DNA of 64,000 nucleotides from an uncultured Pseudomonadota bacterium (GCA_903861005.1 CAIOSP010000130.1:62001-126000); one strand, 5' to 3'. Shown: positions 29,812 to 38,676, numbered from the stretch's first letter. The notes: generated from the sequence alone by a model not told the origin. Translations and numbers: made by a program.

Positions 29812-31287
29812 CTAGCGCTTGAGGTCTCGGTCGACCGCGCGCGCCGCGGCCACGCCCGACAGCGCGCACAGCGGCATGCCGCCGCCGGGGTGTGCGCTGC
29901 CCGACGCCAGGTACAGGCCCGGCACGGACGCCACGCGGTTGGGTGGGCGACGGAAGGCCGCGAACTTGTCGTTGGAGGCGCCGCCGTAGATCGCGCCGCG
30001 CGTGCCCGGGAACTGCGCCGCCAGCTCCGTCGCGGAGCGCTCCCACACGATGGTGTCGCCCGGCGAGATCAGGTCCGCCTCGCGCAGCCTGCGCTCCACG
30101 TTGGCTCGCAGCGCGCCGCCGTCGGAGGGGCGCGCGCCGCGTGCGGGCTCGGCGGGCGCGTTCGCCATCACGAACACCGGCTCGGCGTCGGCCCACCCTG
30201 TGCGGCGGTGCGCCCGCTCCTGCGCGCACAGGTAGACCGTCGGCTCGACCGGCGGGCGGTCGTGGTCGAACAGGTCAATGAACTCGTGCGCGTAGTCCTT
30301 GGGGAAGAGGACCGCGTGCGGGACACGGTCGGCGCGCCGCTTGGCGCGTACGATCCCGACCCACCCCGACGTGGACGGGACGGGCTCTTCGTCCAGCCCG
30401 TGGCGCGTCCCCTTGGGCAGCAGGTCGACGAGCACGTGCCGCGCGTCGGCGTTCGCGATGACCGCGCGCGCGTCGAGGTTGGCGCCCCGCGCGAGGGTGA
30501 CACCCTGCACGCGACCTCGCTGGGTGCGGATCTCGGTGACGCGCGCGCCGGTCTCGATCTCCACGCCGAGCCGCGCAGCGACCCTAGCCAACGCGGCGAC
30601 GAGCGCGCTGATCCCGCCTTCGACGCCGTACACGCCCAGACCCAGCTCCACGTGCGCGATGCAGTTGAGCGTGCCGGGCGCGCAGCGCGGATCGGAGCCG
30701 TTGTAGGTCGCGTAGCGGCGTAGGATCCAGCGGAGCCGCGGCTCCTTCACGCGCGCCTCGATCGCCGCGTCCATCGTGCGGAGCGCGTCGATGCGCGCGA
30801 GGTCGCGCCAACCCGAGAGGCCGAAGGTGATCACCTTGGAGAAGGACGGCGCGTCCCGGTAGATGAACCAGGGTGCCGCGGCCTCCCACACGGTCCGTGC
30901 GTGGTCGAGGAAGCCGTCGAGCTCGCGGGCGGCGCCTGCGCCGAGCGCCGCCTGGACCGACGCGCGCGTCTGCTCCCGATCGCTGAACAGGTCGATCGTC
31001 ATGCTGTCGACGAATTGGTAGCGACACGCAGGTGAGGGGAGGAAGACCGTCGCTTCGTCTGCGAGCGACGTCCCCGCGCGTCGCAGCAGCGCGTCGAACA
31101 CGCCGGGCAGCGTGAGCACGCTTGGGCCCGTGTCGACCTCGACGCCATCGATCACGACGATGCCGGCCTTGCCGCCCAGCCTGTCGCCGGACTCCAGCAC
31201 GCGGACGCGGTGACCGTCACACGCGGCTGCGATCGCGGCGCACAGGCCGCCGATCCCACCGCCGACGACGATCACGTCCTGGCTCAT
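29812..31287 (-). CDS. crtI: Phytoene desaturase (CrtI family)
   Basis: A 491-residue FAD-dependent carotenoid desaturase. It opens with the dinucleotide-binding fold DVIVVGGGIGGLCAAIAAA and GDRLGGKAG, has the substrate-domain VDTGPSVLTLPG, and ends in the CrtI signature region (YLASGSAHPGGGMPLCALSG). It should dehydrogenate phytoene toward lycopene, or act at a later desaturation or oxidation step; members of this family cannot be told apart by eye. The start at 31287 overlaps the stop of the upstream crtC-like gene by 4 bp. Part of a two-gene unit reading away from the other carotenoid genes. Confidence 0.88.
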   Translation of the reverse strand: MSQDVIVVGGGIGGLCAAIAAACDGHRVRVLESGDRLGGKAGIVVIDGVEVDTGPSVLTLPGVFDALLRRAGTSLADEATVFLPSPACRYQFVDSMTIDLFSDREQTRASVQAALGAGAARELDGFLDHARTVWEAAAPWFIYRDAPSFSKVITFGLSGWRDLARIDALRTMDAAIEARVKEPRLRWILRRYATYNGSDPRCAPGTLNCIAHVELGLGVYGVEGGISALVAALARVAARLGVEIETGARVTEIRTQRGRVQGVTLARGANLDARAVIANADARHVLVDLLPKGTRHGLDEEPVPSTSGWVGIVRAKRRADRVPHAVLFPKDYAHEFIDLFDHDRPPVEPTVYLCAQERAHRRTGWADAEPVFVMANAPAEPARGARPSDGGALRANVERRLREADLISPGDTIVWERSATELAAQFPGTRGAIYGGASNDKFAAFRRPPNRVASVPGLYLASGSAHPGGGMPLCALSGVAAARAVDRDLKR

Positions 31288-32405
31288 GCCCCGGTCGCTC
31301 CGCCGAGCCGCGGGGCCACGCCACGCCACGCGCGCAGCAGCCGCCCAACCCGGCCCGCGCTCGGGCCGCCAAACAAGGGCAGCCACATCGACGACGGGCC
31401 GCGCTCGGGGTGCACGCACATGCGCACGAGCGGCCGGTGCACGCCAAGGTCGATGCGGTCGGGTACGCAGACCTCCGCCCAGCCGAACCCGCCCTGGGTG
31501 CCGCGGATCACGCTCGTCTGTAGGCGCAGGTAGAAGGGGCCCGTGTCGACCGGCGCCATGAAGTCGATCAGCAGCCGCTCCTCGCCGACGTGGAGCACGA
31601 TCCGGCGCCACCAGGGCATGCCGAGCCAGGTGAACTCGATCGCCTCGAACTCGGCGTGGTCGACGTCGGTGACGGTGAACGCGCCGTCTGGCCCGGCCTC
31701 CCACAAGATCATGTGGGGCTTGGCGTCCGCCGTGTCCGGGAACGACAGATAGTAGACCAGCGCGCGCCCGCCGACCGTCGCCCGTCCCCAGATCCAGCGG
31801 TCGAGGCCCAGGTCGTCGAACGACACTTGGCTTCCGTTGCGATCGGCGTAGCCGTCTCCCTGGAAGCTGAAGTACGGCTCGCCGCCGCGTGTCAGCTCGG
31901 CCGTGCACCGCGCGGGGCCCATCACTGGCGTCCAGGCGTGCACAAGGTTTGCGTGCTCTGGCGCGACGCCGTGCAGGCGGGGGCCACGCACGACGATCGG
32001 GCCCTGCAGACGCCCCACCTCGCCGGGGATCGGCAGGTCGATGTGGACGTGCAACGCGACCTCATCGCCGGTGCGCTCAAAGTGCGCCCGGCACTCGCCG
32101 AACTGACCACCGCCGCCCTCGACCCAGGCGGCGCGACTTGGTTCCAGGGTGTGCAAGGTATAGAACTCGGGGTGACCGTCCCTGTACAGCGCCAGATTGA
32201 CGCTGGGACGGTCCTTGGGGAGCGGCGGGTTCCCCGCCAGGCGCGCGGACCGATCGCCAGGGAGAAAGGGCAGGCCCCACGACAGGATCAGGACGAGTCC
32301 GTCCCCATCTGGATTACGAGCATCGGCGTACCACCAAGCGAATCCGCCGGGGGCGTCGAGCAGCGCCGGGTCGAGCGGACGGTCAGGGTGATCGACTTGC
32401 AACAT
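31284..32405 (-). CDS. crtC: Carotenoid 1,2-hydratase (CrtC-like)
   Basis: A 373-residue protein of the hydroxyneurosporene synthase family, which adds water across the terminal C1-C2 double bond of an acyclic carotenoid end. Family features visible are FAWWYADARNPDGDGL near the N-terminus, HAWTPVMGPARCTAEL in the middle (the HxWxPxAPxA region) and GDGYADRNGS followed by RWIWGRA. The fold is a double lipocalin-like barrel. The ATG at 32405 is assumed; an in-frame TTG at 32429 would add eight residues. It shares the 68-bp divergent promoter with the cyclase gene and is coupled to crtI. Confidence 0.8.
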   Translation of the reverse strand: MLQVDHPDRPLDPALLDAPGGFAWWYADARNPDGDGLVLILSWGLPFLPGDRSARLAGNPPLPKDRPSVNLALYRDGHPEFYTLHTLEPSRAAWVEGGGGQFGECRAHFERTGDEVALHVHIDLPIPGEVGRLQGPIVVRGPRLHGVAPEHANLVHAWTPVMGPARCTAELTRGGEPYFSFQGDGYADRNGSQVSFDDLGLDRWIWGRATVGGRALVYYLSFPDTADAKPHMILWEAGPDGAFTVTDVDHAEFEAIEFTWLGMPWWRRIVLHVGEERLLIDFMAPVDTGPFYLRLQTSVIRGTQGGFGWAEVCVPDRIDLGVHRPLVRMCVHPERGPSSMWLPLFGGPSAGRVGRLLRAWRGVAPRLGGATGA

Positions 32406-32421
32406 CGTGTGACTCGCTAGG

Positions 32422-32454
32422 GGTTGCAAACCATATACAAACCCAATACGATGC
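32422..32454. promoter_or_regulatory. Candidate CarH/LitR operator: head-to-tail 11-bp repeats
   Basis: Within the 68-bp spacer between crtC and the cyclase gene, three consecutive 11-bp blocks occur: GGTTGCAAACC, ATATACAAACC and CAATACGATGC. The first two share CAAACC; the third matches the second at 6 of 11 positions. Three contiguous 11-bp direct repeats are the known architecture of a CarH tetramer site. The region is AT-rich compared with its surroundings, and the regulator gene is in the same cluster. Confidence 0.5.
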
Positions 32455-32473
32455 AGGGACCGGATAAGGGCTG

Positions 32474-33697
32474 ATGATGGGATGCGACGTCACAATCGTG
32501 GGTGGAGGGCCTGCTGCTTTTGCGGCCGCGCTCTCGCTTGCGTCGCGTGGGCTTCGCGTCACGATGCTGGCCGGGCCCGATGTACCGTGGTCGCCCAACT
32601 ACGGCACCTGGGTGGATGAAGCGGAGGCTGTTGGCCTCGGCGGTTTCTTGGGGCCCGTGTGGTCGGACGCAGTCGTGGTCTACGACGACGAGCGCTCGGA
32701 CCAGCTCGGCCGCGCCTACGCCCGCGTGGCCAAGCGCCGCCTGCGCGCCAGCCTGGTCGACCGTGCGCTGCGCGGCGGGGTGGATCTTCGTTGGGAGCGC
32801 GCCGTCGCCATCGACCACGATCCGACGGGCTCCATCGTCGAGACGGCCGAGGGCGCCACGATCCGCTCGGCCATGGTGGTGGACGCCAGCGGGCACCGCC
32901 CCACGTTCGTGCACCGCGACGGCGAGCCGACCACCTTCCAGGCCGCGATCGGCATGTCGGGCACGGTCGACCACCACCCCTGGGACCCGACGCGCATGAC
33001 CTTCATGGACCTGCGCACCGACCATCTGGACGACGAGCTCGGTCAGGCGGTCCCCACCTTCCTCTACACCATGCCGGTCGGTCCGCAGCGGGTGTTCCTC
33101 GAGGAGACGTCTCTGCTGCGCGCGCCGGCCGTGCCGTTCGGTGTGCTCCACCGTCGCCTCCGCCGCCGCCTGCATCGCATGGGCGTGTCGCTCACGGACG
33201 TTGACGCGACCGAGATGTGCCTGATCCCCATGGACACGCCGCTGCCGGACCTGACGCAGCGCGTCGTCGGCTTTGGCGGCGCGGCCAGCTTTGTGAACCC
33301 GGCCAGCGGCTACCTGCTCGGCCGCGCGTTCGGGACGGCGCCCGACCTTGCCAACGCTATCGCGGATGGCCTGGGCGCCGGTCGCTCGCCGGACGCGGTC
33401 GCGGGCCAGGCGTGGCGCGCCATCTGGACCGACGATGACCTGCTCCGCCGTGAGCTGCATCTGTTTGGTGCGCGGATCCTCTCTGAGCTGGATGCGGAGT
33501 CACAACGCTCGTTCTTCGAGGCGTTCTTCTCCATGTCCAAGCCGCTCTGGTCAGGCTACCTCGCCCCCCGCGGGGACCTGGTGACTCTGGCCCGCGCGAT
33601 GGGCACGCTGCTCCTCGCGGGAGACAATCGTTTGCGTTGGAAGCTCCTCGTCTCGGGTCGACGCCTGCCTGGCGTGCTGATCCGGGCCGCGGTGTAG
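32474..33697 (+). CDS. Lycopene cyclase (CrtY/CrtL type)
   Basis: A 407-residue flavoprotein cyclase. It has the N-terminal dinucleotide fold (TIVGGGPAAFAAALSLASRG), NYGTWVDE at residues 42-49 (lycopene cyclase NYG-WxDE motif), FLEETS at 208-213 (the FLEET motif needed for cyclisation), PMDTPLP and GFGGAASFVNPASGY. It should form beta-ionone rings on one or both ends of lycopene. AAGGG precedes two adjacent ATGs; 32477 is equally possible by spacing. First of four genes (cyclase, GGPP synthase, phytoene synthase, photoreceptor) in one direction. Confidence 0.87.
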   Translation: MMGCDVTIVGGGPAAFAAALSLASRGLRVTMLAGPDVPWSPNYGTWVDEAEAVGLGGFLGPVWSDAVVVYDDERSDQLGRAYARVAKRRLRASLVDRALRGGVDLRWERAVAIDHDPTGSIVETAEGATIRSAMVVDASGHRPTFVHRDGEPTTFQAAIGMSGTVDHHPWDPTRMTFMDLRTDHLDDELGQAVPTFLYTMPVGPQRVFLEETSLLRAPAVPFGVLHRRLRRRLHRMGVSLTDVDATEMCLIPMDTPLPDLTQRVVGFGGAASFVNPASGYLLGRAFGTAPDLANAIADGLGAGRSPDAVAGQAWRAIWTDDDLLRRELHLFGARILSELDAESQRSFFEAFFSMSKPLWSGYLAPRGDLVTLARAMGTLLLAGDNRLRWKLLVSGRRLPGVLIRAAV

Positions 33698-33705
33698 GAG
33701 GGCCG

Positions 33706-34728
33706 ATGTCTGTGACGTTTACCCTGGTTCAGCCTGACGCTCGCCGCGCCCTGGATCCGTCTGATCCGCTGGTCGCCGTCGAGCGCTGCATGGCGGACCT
33801 GGTCCAGGAGCACGGCGAAGGCTTCGTAGGCGAGATGGCGCAGGAGCACCTGGCCACCGGCGGCAAGCGCACGCGCGCGCGCCTGGCGCTGCACGCCTGC
33901 ACCGCGCTCGGCGTGTCGCAGGAGGACGCGGTCCCGTGGGCCGCCGCCTGCGAGCTGCTCCACAACGCGAGCCTCGTGCATGACGATCTGCAGGACGGCG
34001 ACGCGATGCGGCGCGGTCGTCCCGCGCTCTGGGCGCGCCACGGCGCGGGTCAGGCGATCAACGCGGGCGACCTGCTGCTGATGCTCCCGACGCTCGCGAT
34101 CGGTCGCGTGTCCGGCGGCGACGCGGTGCGCTGGCGCCTCTCGTCTTGCGTGGCGCGTCATGGTGCGCGGACGGCGCGCGGTCAGGCGCAGGAGATGCTG
34201 CTCAAGGAGATCCCGGACGTGTCGTTCGCGGTCTACCGCACGGCGGCGTTCGGCAAGACGGCGGGCCTGTTTGGCATGCCGGTCGAAGGCGCGGCGCTGC
34301 TGTCCGGCCACACTGAGGACGAGTCCCGCAGGCTCGCGGCGCCCTTCGAGGTGCTCGGCCTCGCCTACCAGATGCTCGACGACGTGGTCGACCTGTACGG
34401 CGACAAGGGCCGCGGCGAGTCCGGCGGCGACGTCCGCGAAGGCAAGATCAGCGCGCTCGTCGCGTCGCACCTGGAGCGGGTGCCCGCAGACCGCGTGTGG
34501 CTGATGCGCATCCTCCGGACGCCGCGCGTCGAGACGACGCGCGAGATGGTCGACGCGGTGATCGAGCGCATGCGCGACAGCGGCGCGCTCAAGGATGTCC
34601 TCGATCGGATCGACGTGCTCGCGTCTGAGCTCGAAGGCCCCATGCTGCTCGGTCAGCCCACGCTCCAGTCTGTCGGCCACACGCTGCGCGACAAGCTGCT
34701 CGCCCCCCGTGAGGTGCTCCGTGGCTGA
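33706..34728 (+). CDS. crtE: Geranylgeranyl diphosphate synthase (polyprenyl synthetase family)
   Basis: A 340-residue trans-isoprenyl diphosphate synthase. The first Asp-rich motif is HDDLQD (about residues 92-97) followed by MRRGRPALW, the second is YQMLDDVVDL, and GGKRTRARL is the substrate-binding region. In a carotenoid cluster the product is expected to be C20 GGPP, made from IPP and DMAPP/FPP. GGAGGG 3-4 bp before the ATG at 33706 sets the start, 8 bp after the cyclase stop. It overlaps the next start by 8 bp. Confidence 0.88.
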   Translation: MSVTFTLVQPDARRALDPSDPLVAVERCMADLVQEHGEGFVGEMAQEHLATGGKRTRARLALHACTALGVSQEDAVPWAAACELLHNASLVHDDLQDGDAMRRGRPALWARHGAGQAINAGDLLLMLPTLAIGRVSGGDAVRWRLSSCVARHGARTARGQAQEMLLKEIPDVSFAVYRTAAFGKTAGLFGMPVEGAALLSGHTEDESRRLAAPFEVLGLAYQMLDDVVDLYGDKGRGESGGDVREGKISALVASHLERVPADRVWLMRILRTPRVETTREMVDAVIERMRDSGALKDVLDRIDVLASELEGPMLLGQPTLQSVGHTLRDKLLAPREVLRG

Positions 34729-35689
34729 GATCGCAACCCAGCACAGCCGCACGGTCGAGCTCGAGCGTCTCGCGCTCGTGCCCTCCGATCCGACGGCCGT
34801 GCTGGCGGCCGGCTCCAAGACCTTTCGCTTCGCGAGCTTCTTCCTGGCGCCCGATCGGCGCGCGGACGCGGCGCTGCTGTACCGGTTCTGCCGTCACGTC
34901 GACGACGTGGCCGACGAGTCTGAGGACGCCGAGGCGGCGCGCGCCGGCTTGGCGCGCCTGACCGACGAGCTGACTGGGCGCGTGCCTGCGCGTCCGCTGA
35001 TCGCCGAGACGCTGACGCTGTTCCGCCGCCGTGACATCGACGTGCGCTACGCGCTTGAGCTGATCGTCGGCGTGGCGTCCGACCTGGAGACGGTGCGCGT
35101 GCGCGATGACGCCGAGCTGGTCCGCTACGCCTACCGCGTGGCGGGAACCGTCGGCCTGATGATGTGCGGCGTGCTTGGCGTGAAGGACCCCGAGGCGCTC
35201 GCGCACGCGGTCGATCTGGGCGTCGGCATGCAGATCACCAACATCTGCCGCGACGTGGCTGAGGACGCGCGCCTGGGCCGCGTCTACCTGCCGGCGACGC
35301 GCCTGCGGGCGACAGGGATCTCCGCCACGCCGGACGGCGTCGCCACCAGCCGCGAGGGCGTGCAGGTCGTCGTGCTCGATCTGCTCTCGCTCGCCGACAG
35401 GTACTACACGAGCGGCGAAGAGGGCCTGCGCTTCATCCCCACGCGGGCGCGTCTGGCCATCCTCGTGGCGGCGCGCCTGTACCGCGCGATCGGGGTGGTG
35501 CTCCGTCGCCGCCACGGCGACGCGCTCGCCGGCCGCACGGTCGTTCCCTTCGCAGGCAAGGTGCTCTTCAGCATGCTCGCCCTGCTGTCCTTTCCGGGGC
35601 TCTCCCGGCGTCGACTCTCACATCGTCCCGCGCTCCACCAGGCGATCGCGGGCTGGCCGGGCGCAGACTCGCGCGCGCGGAGCGGATGA
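34721..35689 (+). CDS. crtB: Phytoene synthase
   Basis: A 322-residue squalene/phytoene synthase that joins two GGPP to phytoene. Both Asp-rich motifs are clear: YRFCRHVDDVADE and NICRDVAEDARLGRVYLP. I chose the GTG at 34721 (VAEIATQHSRTVELERL) because it overlaps the crtE stop by 8 bp and starts where the family does; the frame is open further upstream only as a shadow of crtE. The C-terminal 40 residues include a hydrophobic stretch that may touch the membrane. Confidence 0.88.
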   Translation: MAEIATQHSRTVELERLALVPSDPTAVLAAGSKTFRFASFFLAPDRRADAALLYRFCRHVDDVADESEDAEAARAGLARLTDELTGRVPARPLIAETLTLFRRRDIDVRYALELIVGVASDLETVRVRDDAELVRYAYRVAGTVGLMMCGVLGVKDPEALAHAVDLGVGMQITNICRDVAEDARLGRVYLPATRLRATGISATPDGVATSREGVQVVVLDLLSLADRYYTSGEEGLRFIPTRARLAILVAARLYRAIGVVLRRRHGDALAGRTVVPFAGKVLFSMLALLSFPGLSRRRLSHRPALHQAIAGWPGADSRARSG

Positions 35690-35693
35690 CATC

Positions 35694-36593
35694 ATGGGCT
35701 ACCAGATCAAGATGGTCTCGGACATGCTGGGGATCCCCAAGAACACGCTGATCGCGTGGGAGCGTCGGTACGCGATCGTCGATCCGATCCGCACCGAAGG
35801 GGGCTACCGCGTGTACTCGGACCAGGACCTCTCCGTCCTGCGCCGCGTCCAGGCGCTGCTCGATCAAGGCTACAAGATCGGCGAGGCGTGCGACATCGTT
35901 CTGGCGGCGCCCGCCGTCGACGCTGTGCCGCTGCGCGAGGTGCCAAACTCGGATCGCGCCGCGCTCACCGACGTGAAGGAGCAGCTCAAGGGGCGTCTGC
36001 TTGTGTTCGATCGCGAAGGCGCCGACGCGATCGGCAACCGACTCCTCGTCGTGCCCTTCGAGCAGGTGATCGACGACGTCTACTTCCCGCTGCTGCGCGA
36101 GGTCGGGCAGGGCTGGGAGCTGGGCAACATCACCGTGGTTCAGGAGCACTACTGCACCGCGTACTGCCGCGAGAAGCTGCTGGTCATGCTCAACAGCGTT
36201 CAGATGGCGGCCTCCGGCGCCCCTGAGGTCACCTGCGCCACGCCGCCGGGTGAGCACCACGAGCTGGGCCTGCTGGCGCTGGCGCTGCGTCTGTCGCTGC
36301 GCGGCTTCCGCGTGGTGTACTTGGGCGCCAACCTGCCCACGAACGAGCTGATCCATCACGTCAACGCCCGCAAGCCGGCGGCGCTGTGCCTGTCGATGAT
36401 CCACCTGCGCTCGCGCGGCGAGGTGCTGAGCTACGCCCGTGAGCTGCGCGCCGGGATCGAGCCGACCGTGCGCATCGCGATCGGCGGCCGCGCCACCGAG
36501 GACAGCTCGATGACGGTCCAGGGCGTGAGCTTTGCCGGTCATGGGCTTCCCGAATGGCTCGCCTCGGCCGAGCGCCTGCGCCACGCTGGCTGA
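35694..36593 (+). CDS. B12-dependent light-sensing repressor (CarH/LitR family, MerR type)
   Basis: A 299-residue regulator: N-terminal MerR winged helix (VSDMLGIPKNTLIAWERRYA, then GGYRVYSDQDL), a four-helix bundle and a C-terminal cobalamin-binding Rossmann domain. The CarH signature W-x9-E-H is present (Trp141, Glu151, His152) and the B12 base-off E-x-H is present as GEHHELG (Glu187, His189). In CarH-type proteins adenosylcobalamin drives tetramer formation and repression in the dark, and light breaks it. The residue after Trp141 is Glu, where Thermus CarH has the upper His ligand formed on photolysis. It is last in the crt operon, 4 bp after crtB, and probably represses both arms of the cluster. 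Confidence 0.86.
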   Translation: MGYQIKMVSDMLGIPKNTLIAWERRYAIVDPIRTEGGYRVYSDQDLSVLRRVQALLDQGYKIGEACDIVLAAPAVDAVPLREVPNSDRAALTDVKEQLKGRLLVFDREGADAIGNRLLVVPFEQVIDDVYFPLLREVGQGWELGNITVVQEHYCTAYCREKLLVMLNSVQMAASGAPEVTCATPPGEHHELGLLALALRLSLRGFRVVYLGANLPTNELIHHVNARKPAALCLSMIHLRSRGEVLSYARELRAGIEPTVRIAIGGRATEDSSMTVQGVSFAGHGLPEWLASAERLRHAG

Positions 36594-36623
36594 GCGTTCG
36601 CTGACGACCGCCCGCGCGTCGGC

Positions 36624-36629
36624 TAGGAT
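36624..36629 (+). promoter_or_regulatory. Candidate -10 element TAGGAT before the DTD beta-helix lipoprotein
   Basis: GGCTAGGATC lies 19 bp ahead of the ATG at 36649, with GGGGAGGTCAGG between, so a short conventional leader containing the ribosome binding site would result. The same hexamer precedes two other genes in the window. Confidence 0.25.
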
Positions 36630-36648
36630 CCGGGGCGGGGAGGTCAGG

Positions 36649-38640
36649 ATGCGCGGGCGTCTCTCGTGGTGGATGCTGTTCGTGGGCGCATGCGCCGGTC
36701 AGGGCTCGCCGAGCGACACGGACGCGGGCGGCGCAGACGACACCATCGACGCGCCGGACACGGACGTCGCGGACACCGACGCGGTGGACACCGATCGGAC
36801 CGACACCGATCTGGCGGACGTCGACACCGACGCGCCGAGTGACACGGACAGCGGCGTGCTCGTGGATACGGACGTCGTCGACACGGACAGCGGCGTCGTG
36901 TTGGACACGGACATCGCGGACACCGACAGCGGCGTGGTGGTCGACACCGACGTCGTCGACACGGACCCGCCCGCGATCGACGTGGACATGGACGGCTACC
37001 CGTCGACGCTCGACTGCGACGACAACGACCCGATGACGAACCCGGGCGCCGTGCAGCGGTGCGACGGAGTGGATCACACTTGCGGCGTCTCCCCGATCGA
37101 CCCGGACGGCACGGCGGCGGTGCTGCACGCGAGCGGGGAGTGGGCGGACCTCACCGACCTGTTCGCGTCGGGGACCCCCTCCGCGCCGACCGTGTACGCC
37201 ACCGCCACCGCCGACACCGTGCGCCTGTGCGGCGGCACCTGGGCCTTGGCGCTCAGCCTCACCGACGGCAGCAGCCTGGTCGGTCTGAACCAGCCGACGA
37301 TCGCGCACAGCGCCTCGCGCAACGGCATCGGCGCAGGCGACGGGACGGTCGTGTCCGGCGTGGATCTGGACCTGTCCGCCACCGACGTCGCCGCGCTGGA
37401 GGCGACCGGTGTGTCCACCTTCCGCGGCGGCGCCATCCACGGCGCCAAGTGGGCGGTGTTCGTGACCGGTGCGGGCGCGCTCACGTTGGATGACGCGCAG
37501 ATCCACGACACCACGGGCCCCGCGATCTCGGTCTGGCCTGGGTCGGGCGCATCGGTGCTCGTCACGGCGTCGACGATCACGCACGTGGGCGCGGCCGCGG
37601 TGCAGACATACGGCGAGACGTCCGCCACGCTCAAGGACGTGGCCATCGTCGACGCCGCCAAGGGCGTGGCCGCCAGCGCGGGCACGCTCTCGTTGACCGG
37701 CGTCACCATGGACATGGTCGACCAGCCGTTCGACGGCGACGCCACGGTCACGGCCACGCTCGACGACGTGCACGTGGACGGCGCCAACAAGGTGTCCGCC
37801 TGGTACGCGGGCGAGCTCACCGTGACTGGGTCCAGCTTCGCGAACGGCCGCGGCTGGTTGCTCTCGCCGAACGACCCGCTGACGTCCATCCGGTTTGAGC
37901 GCTGCAGGTTCGAGGGCATGGACGCTGGCCTGTCGTATGGTGGCGGCCTCTACGTGACCGGCAGCAACGTGAGCGTCACCGACAGCGTCTTCGCCGACAA
38001 CACGGCGGGCTTAGGTGGCGGCATCTTCGCCTACTCCAGGATCGTGCTGACCGGCTCCACCTTCGCCGGCAACCGCGCGCAGTCGGGCGGCGCCGTGTAC
38101 CTGTCCGTGTCGACCGTGGGCCCCGCCGAGGTCACGGACTGCACGTTCAAGGACAACAGCTCGAACTGGGGCGGCGCCGTCTACACTGAGGCCGCCTCGA
38201 CGTTCTTGCGCGACCTCTTCGTCGGGAACATGGCCAACGCGGGCGGCGGCGGCGTCTACATGTCGTCCAGCGGCGCCGAGCCGTCGACGATCACCGACTC
38301 CACGTTCGAGTCGAACACCGCGGAGACGGGCGGCGGCGCGTGCATGACACGCCTCACCACCAGCGGGAACACCTGGCGCGGCAACACGGCCACCAACGGC
38401 GGCGCGATCTACGCCTACACGCAGCGCGACAAGCTCAACCTGCGCGGCGACAGCTTCTACGCCAACGCGGCGGCGCAGTTCGGCGGCGCGATCGGGTGGG
38501 GCCCGACGCTGTCGGGGCAGGCGCTGATCTTCGGCACAGGCGTGGACGCCAACCTGCCCAACGAGGGCGCGTCGGCGGGTACGAACGTGACGCTGGTCGA
38601 CGGCGACGTGAGCTGCTCGTTCGCGACCTGCGTGCCCTGA
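36649..38640 (+). CDS. Surface-type beta-helix lipoprotein with Asp-Thr tether and MopE motif
   Basis: A 663-residue lipoprotein. The ATG at 36649 has GGGGAGG upstream and gives lipobox LFVGAC (Cys15). The next 90 residues are almost only D, T, V, S, G and A, with many DTD triplets. Then comes the MopE-type motif (MDGYPSTLDCDDNDPMTNPG, then CDGVDHTC), and a long right-handed beta-helix. Its C-terminal half has Chlamydia Pmp-like repeats with GGAxY and FxxN signatures (SGGAVYLS, WGGAVYTE, GGGGVYMS, NGGAIYAY). Such proteins sit on the outer surface as adhesins or polysaccharide-binding proteins. No catalytic residues were recognised. Confidence 0.82.
   Translation: MRGRLSWWMLFVGACAGQGSPSDTDAGGADDTIDAPDTDVADTDAVDTDRTDTDLADVDTDAPSDTDSGVLVDTDVVDTDSGVVLDTDIADTDSGVVVDTDVVDTDPPAIDVDMDGYPSTLDCDDNDPMTNPGAVQRCDGVDHTCGVSPIDPDGTAAVLHASGEWADLTDLFASGTPSAPTVYATATADTVRLCGGTWALALSLTDGSSLVGLNQPTIAHSASRNGIGAGDGTVVSGVDLDLSATDVAALEATGVSTFRGGAIHGAKWAVFVTGAGALTLDDAQIHDTTGPAISVWPGSGASVLVTASTITHVGAAAVQTYGETSATLKDVAIVDAAKGVAASAGTLSLTGVTMDMVDQPFDGDATVTATLDDVHVDGANKVSAWYAGELTVTGSSFANGRGWLLSPNDPLTSIRFERCRFEGMDAGLSYGGGLYVTGSNVSVTDSVFADNTAGLGGGIFAYSRIVLTGSTFAGNRAQSGGAVYLSVSTVGPAEVTDCTFKDNSSNWGGAVYTEAASTFLRDLFVGNMANAGGGGVYMSSSGAEPSTITDSTFESNTAETGGGACMTRLTTSGNTWRGNTATNGGAIYAYTQRDKLNLRGDSFYANAAAQFGGAIGWGPTLSGQALIFGTGVDANLPNEGASAGTNVTLVDGDVSCSFATCVP
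36841..36957 (+). repeat. Three tandem 39-bp units encoding DTDSGVxxDTDxx
   Basis: In-frame minisatellite in the tether of the beta-helix lipoprotein: units begin at 36841, 36880 and 36919. Peptides are DTDSGVLVDTDVV, DTDSGVVLDTDIA and DTDSGVVVDTDVV. DNA identity between units is high, so copy number may vary between strains. Confidence 0.88.
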
Positions 38641-38656
38641 CCGGCGCGCGGGTCTG

Positions 38657-38676
38657 GGCGCCAATCGTGGGGCGCC
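38657..38676. terminator. Hairpin between convergent beta-helix lipoprotein and miaE genes
   Basis: 6-bp GGCGCC / GGCGCC stem with an 8-base loop in the 37-bp gap between convergent stop codons. No T tract. Confidence 0.35.
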
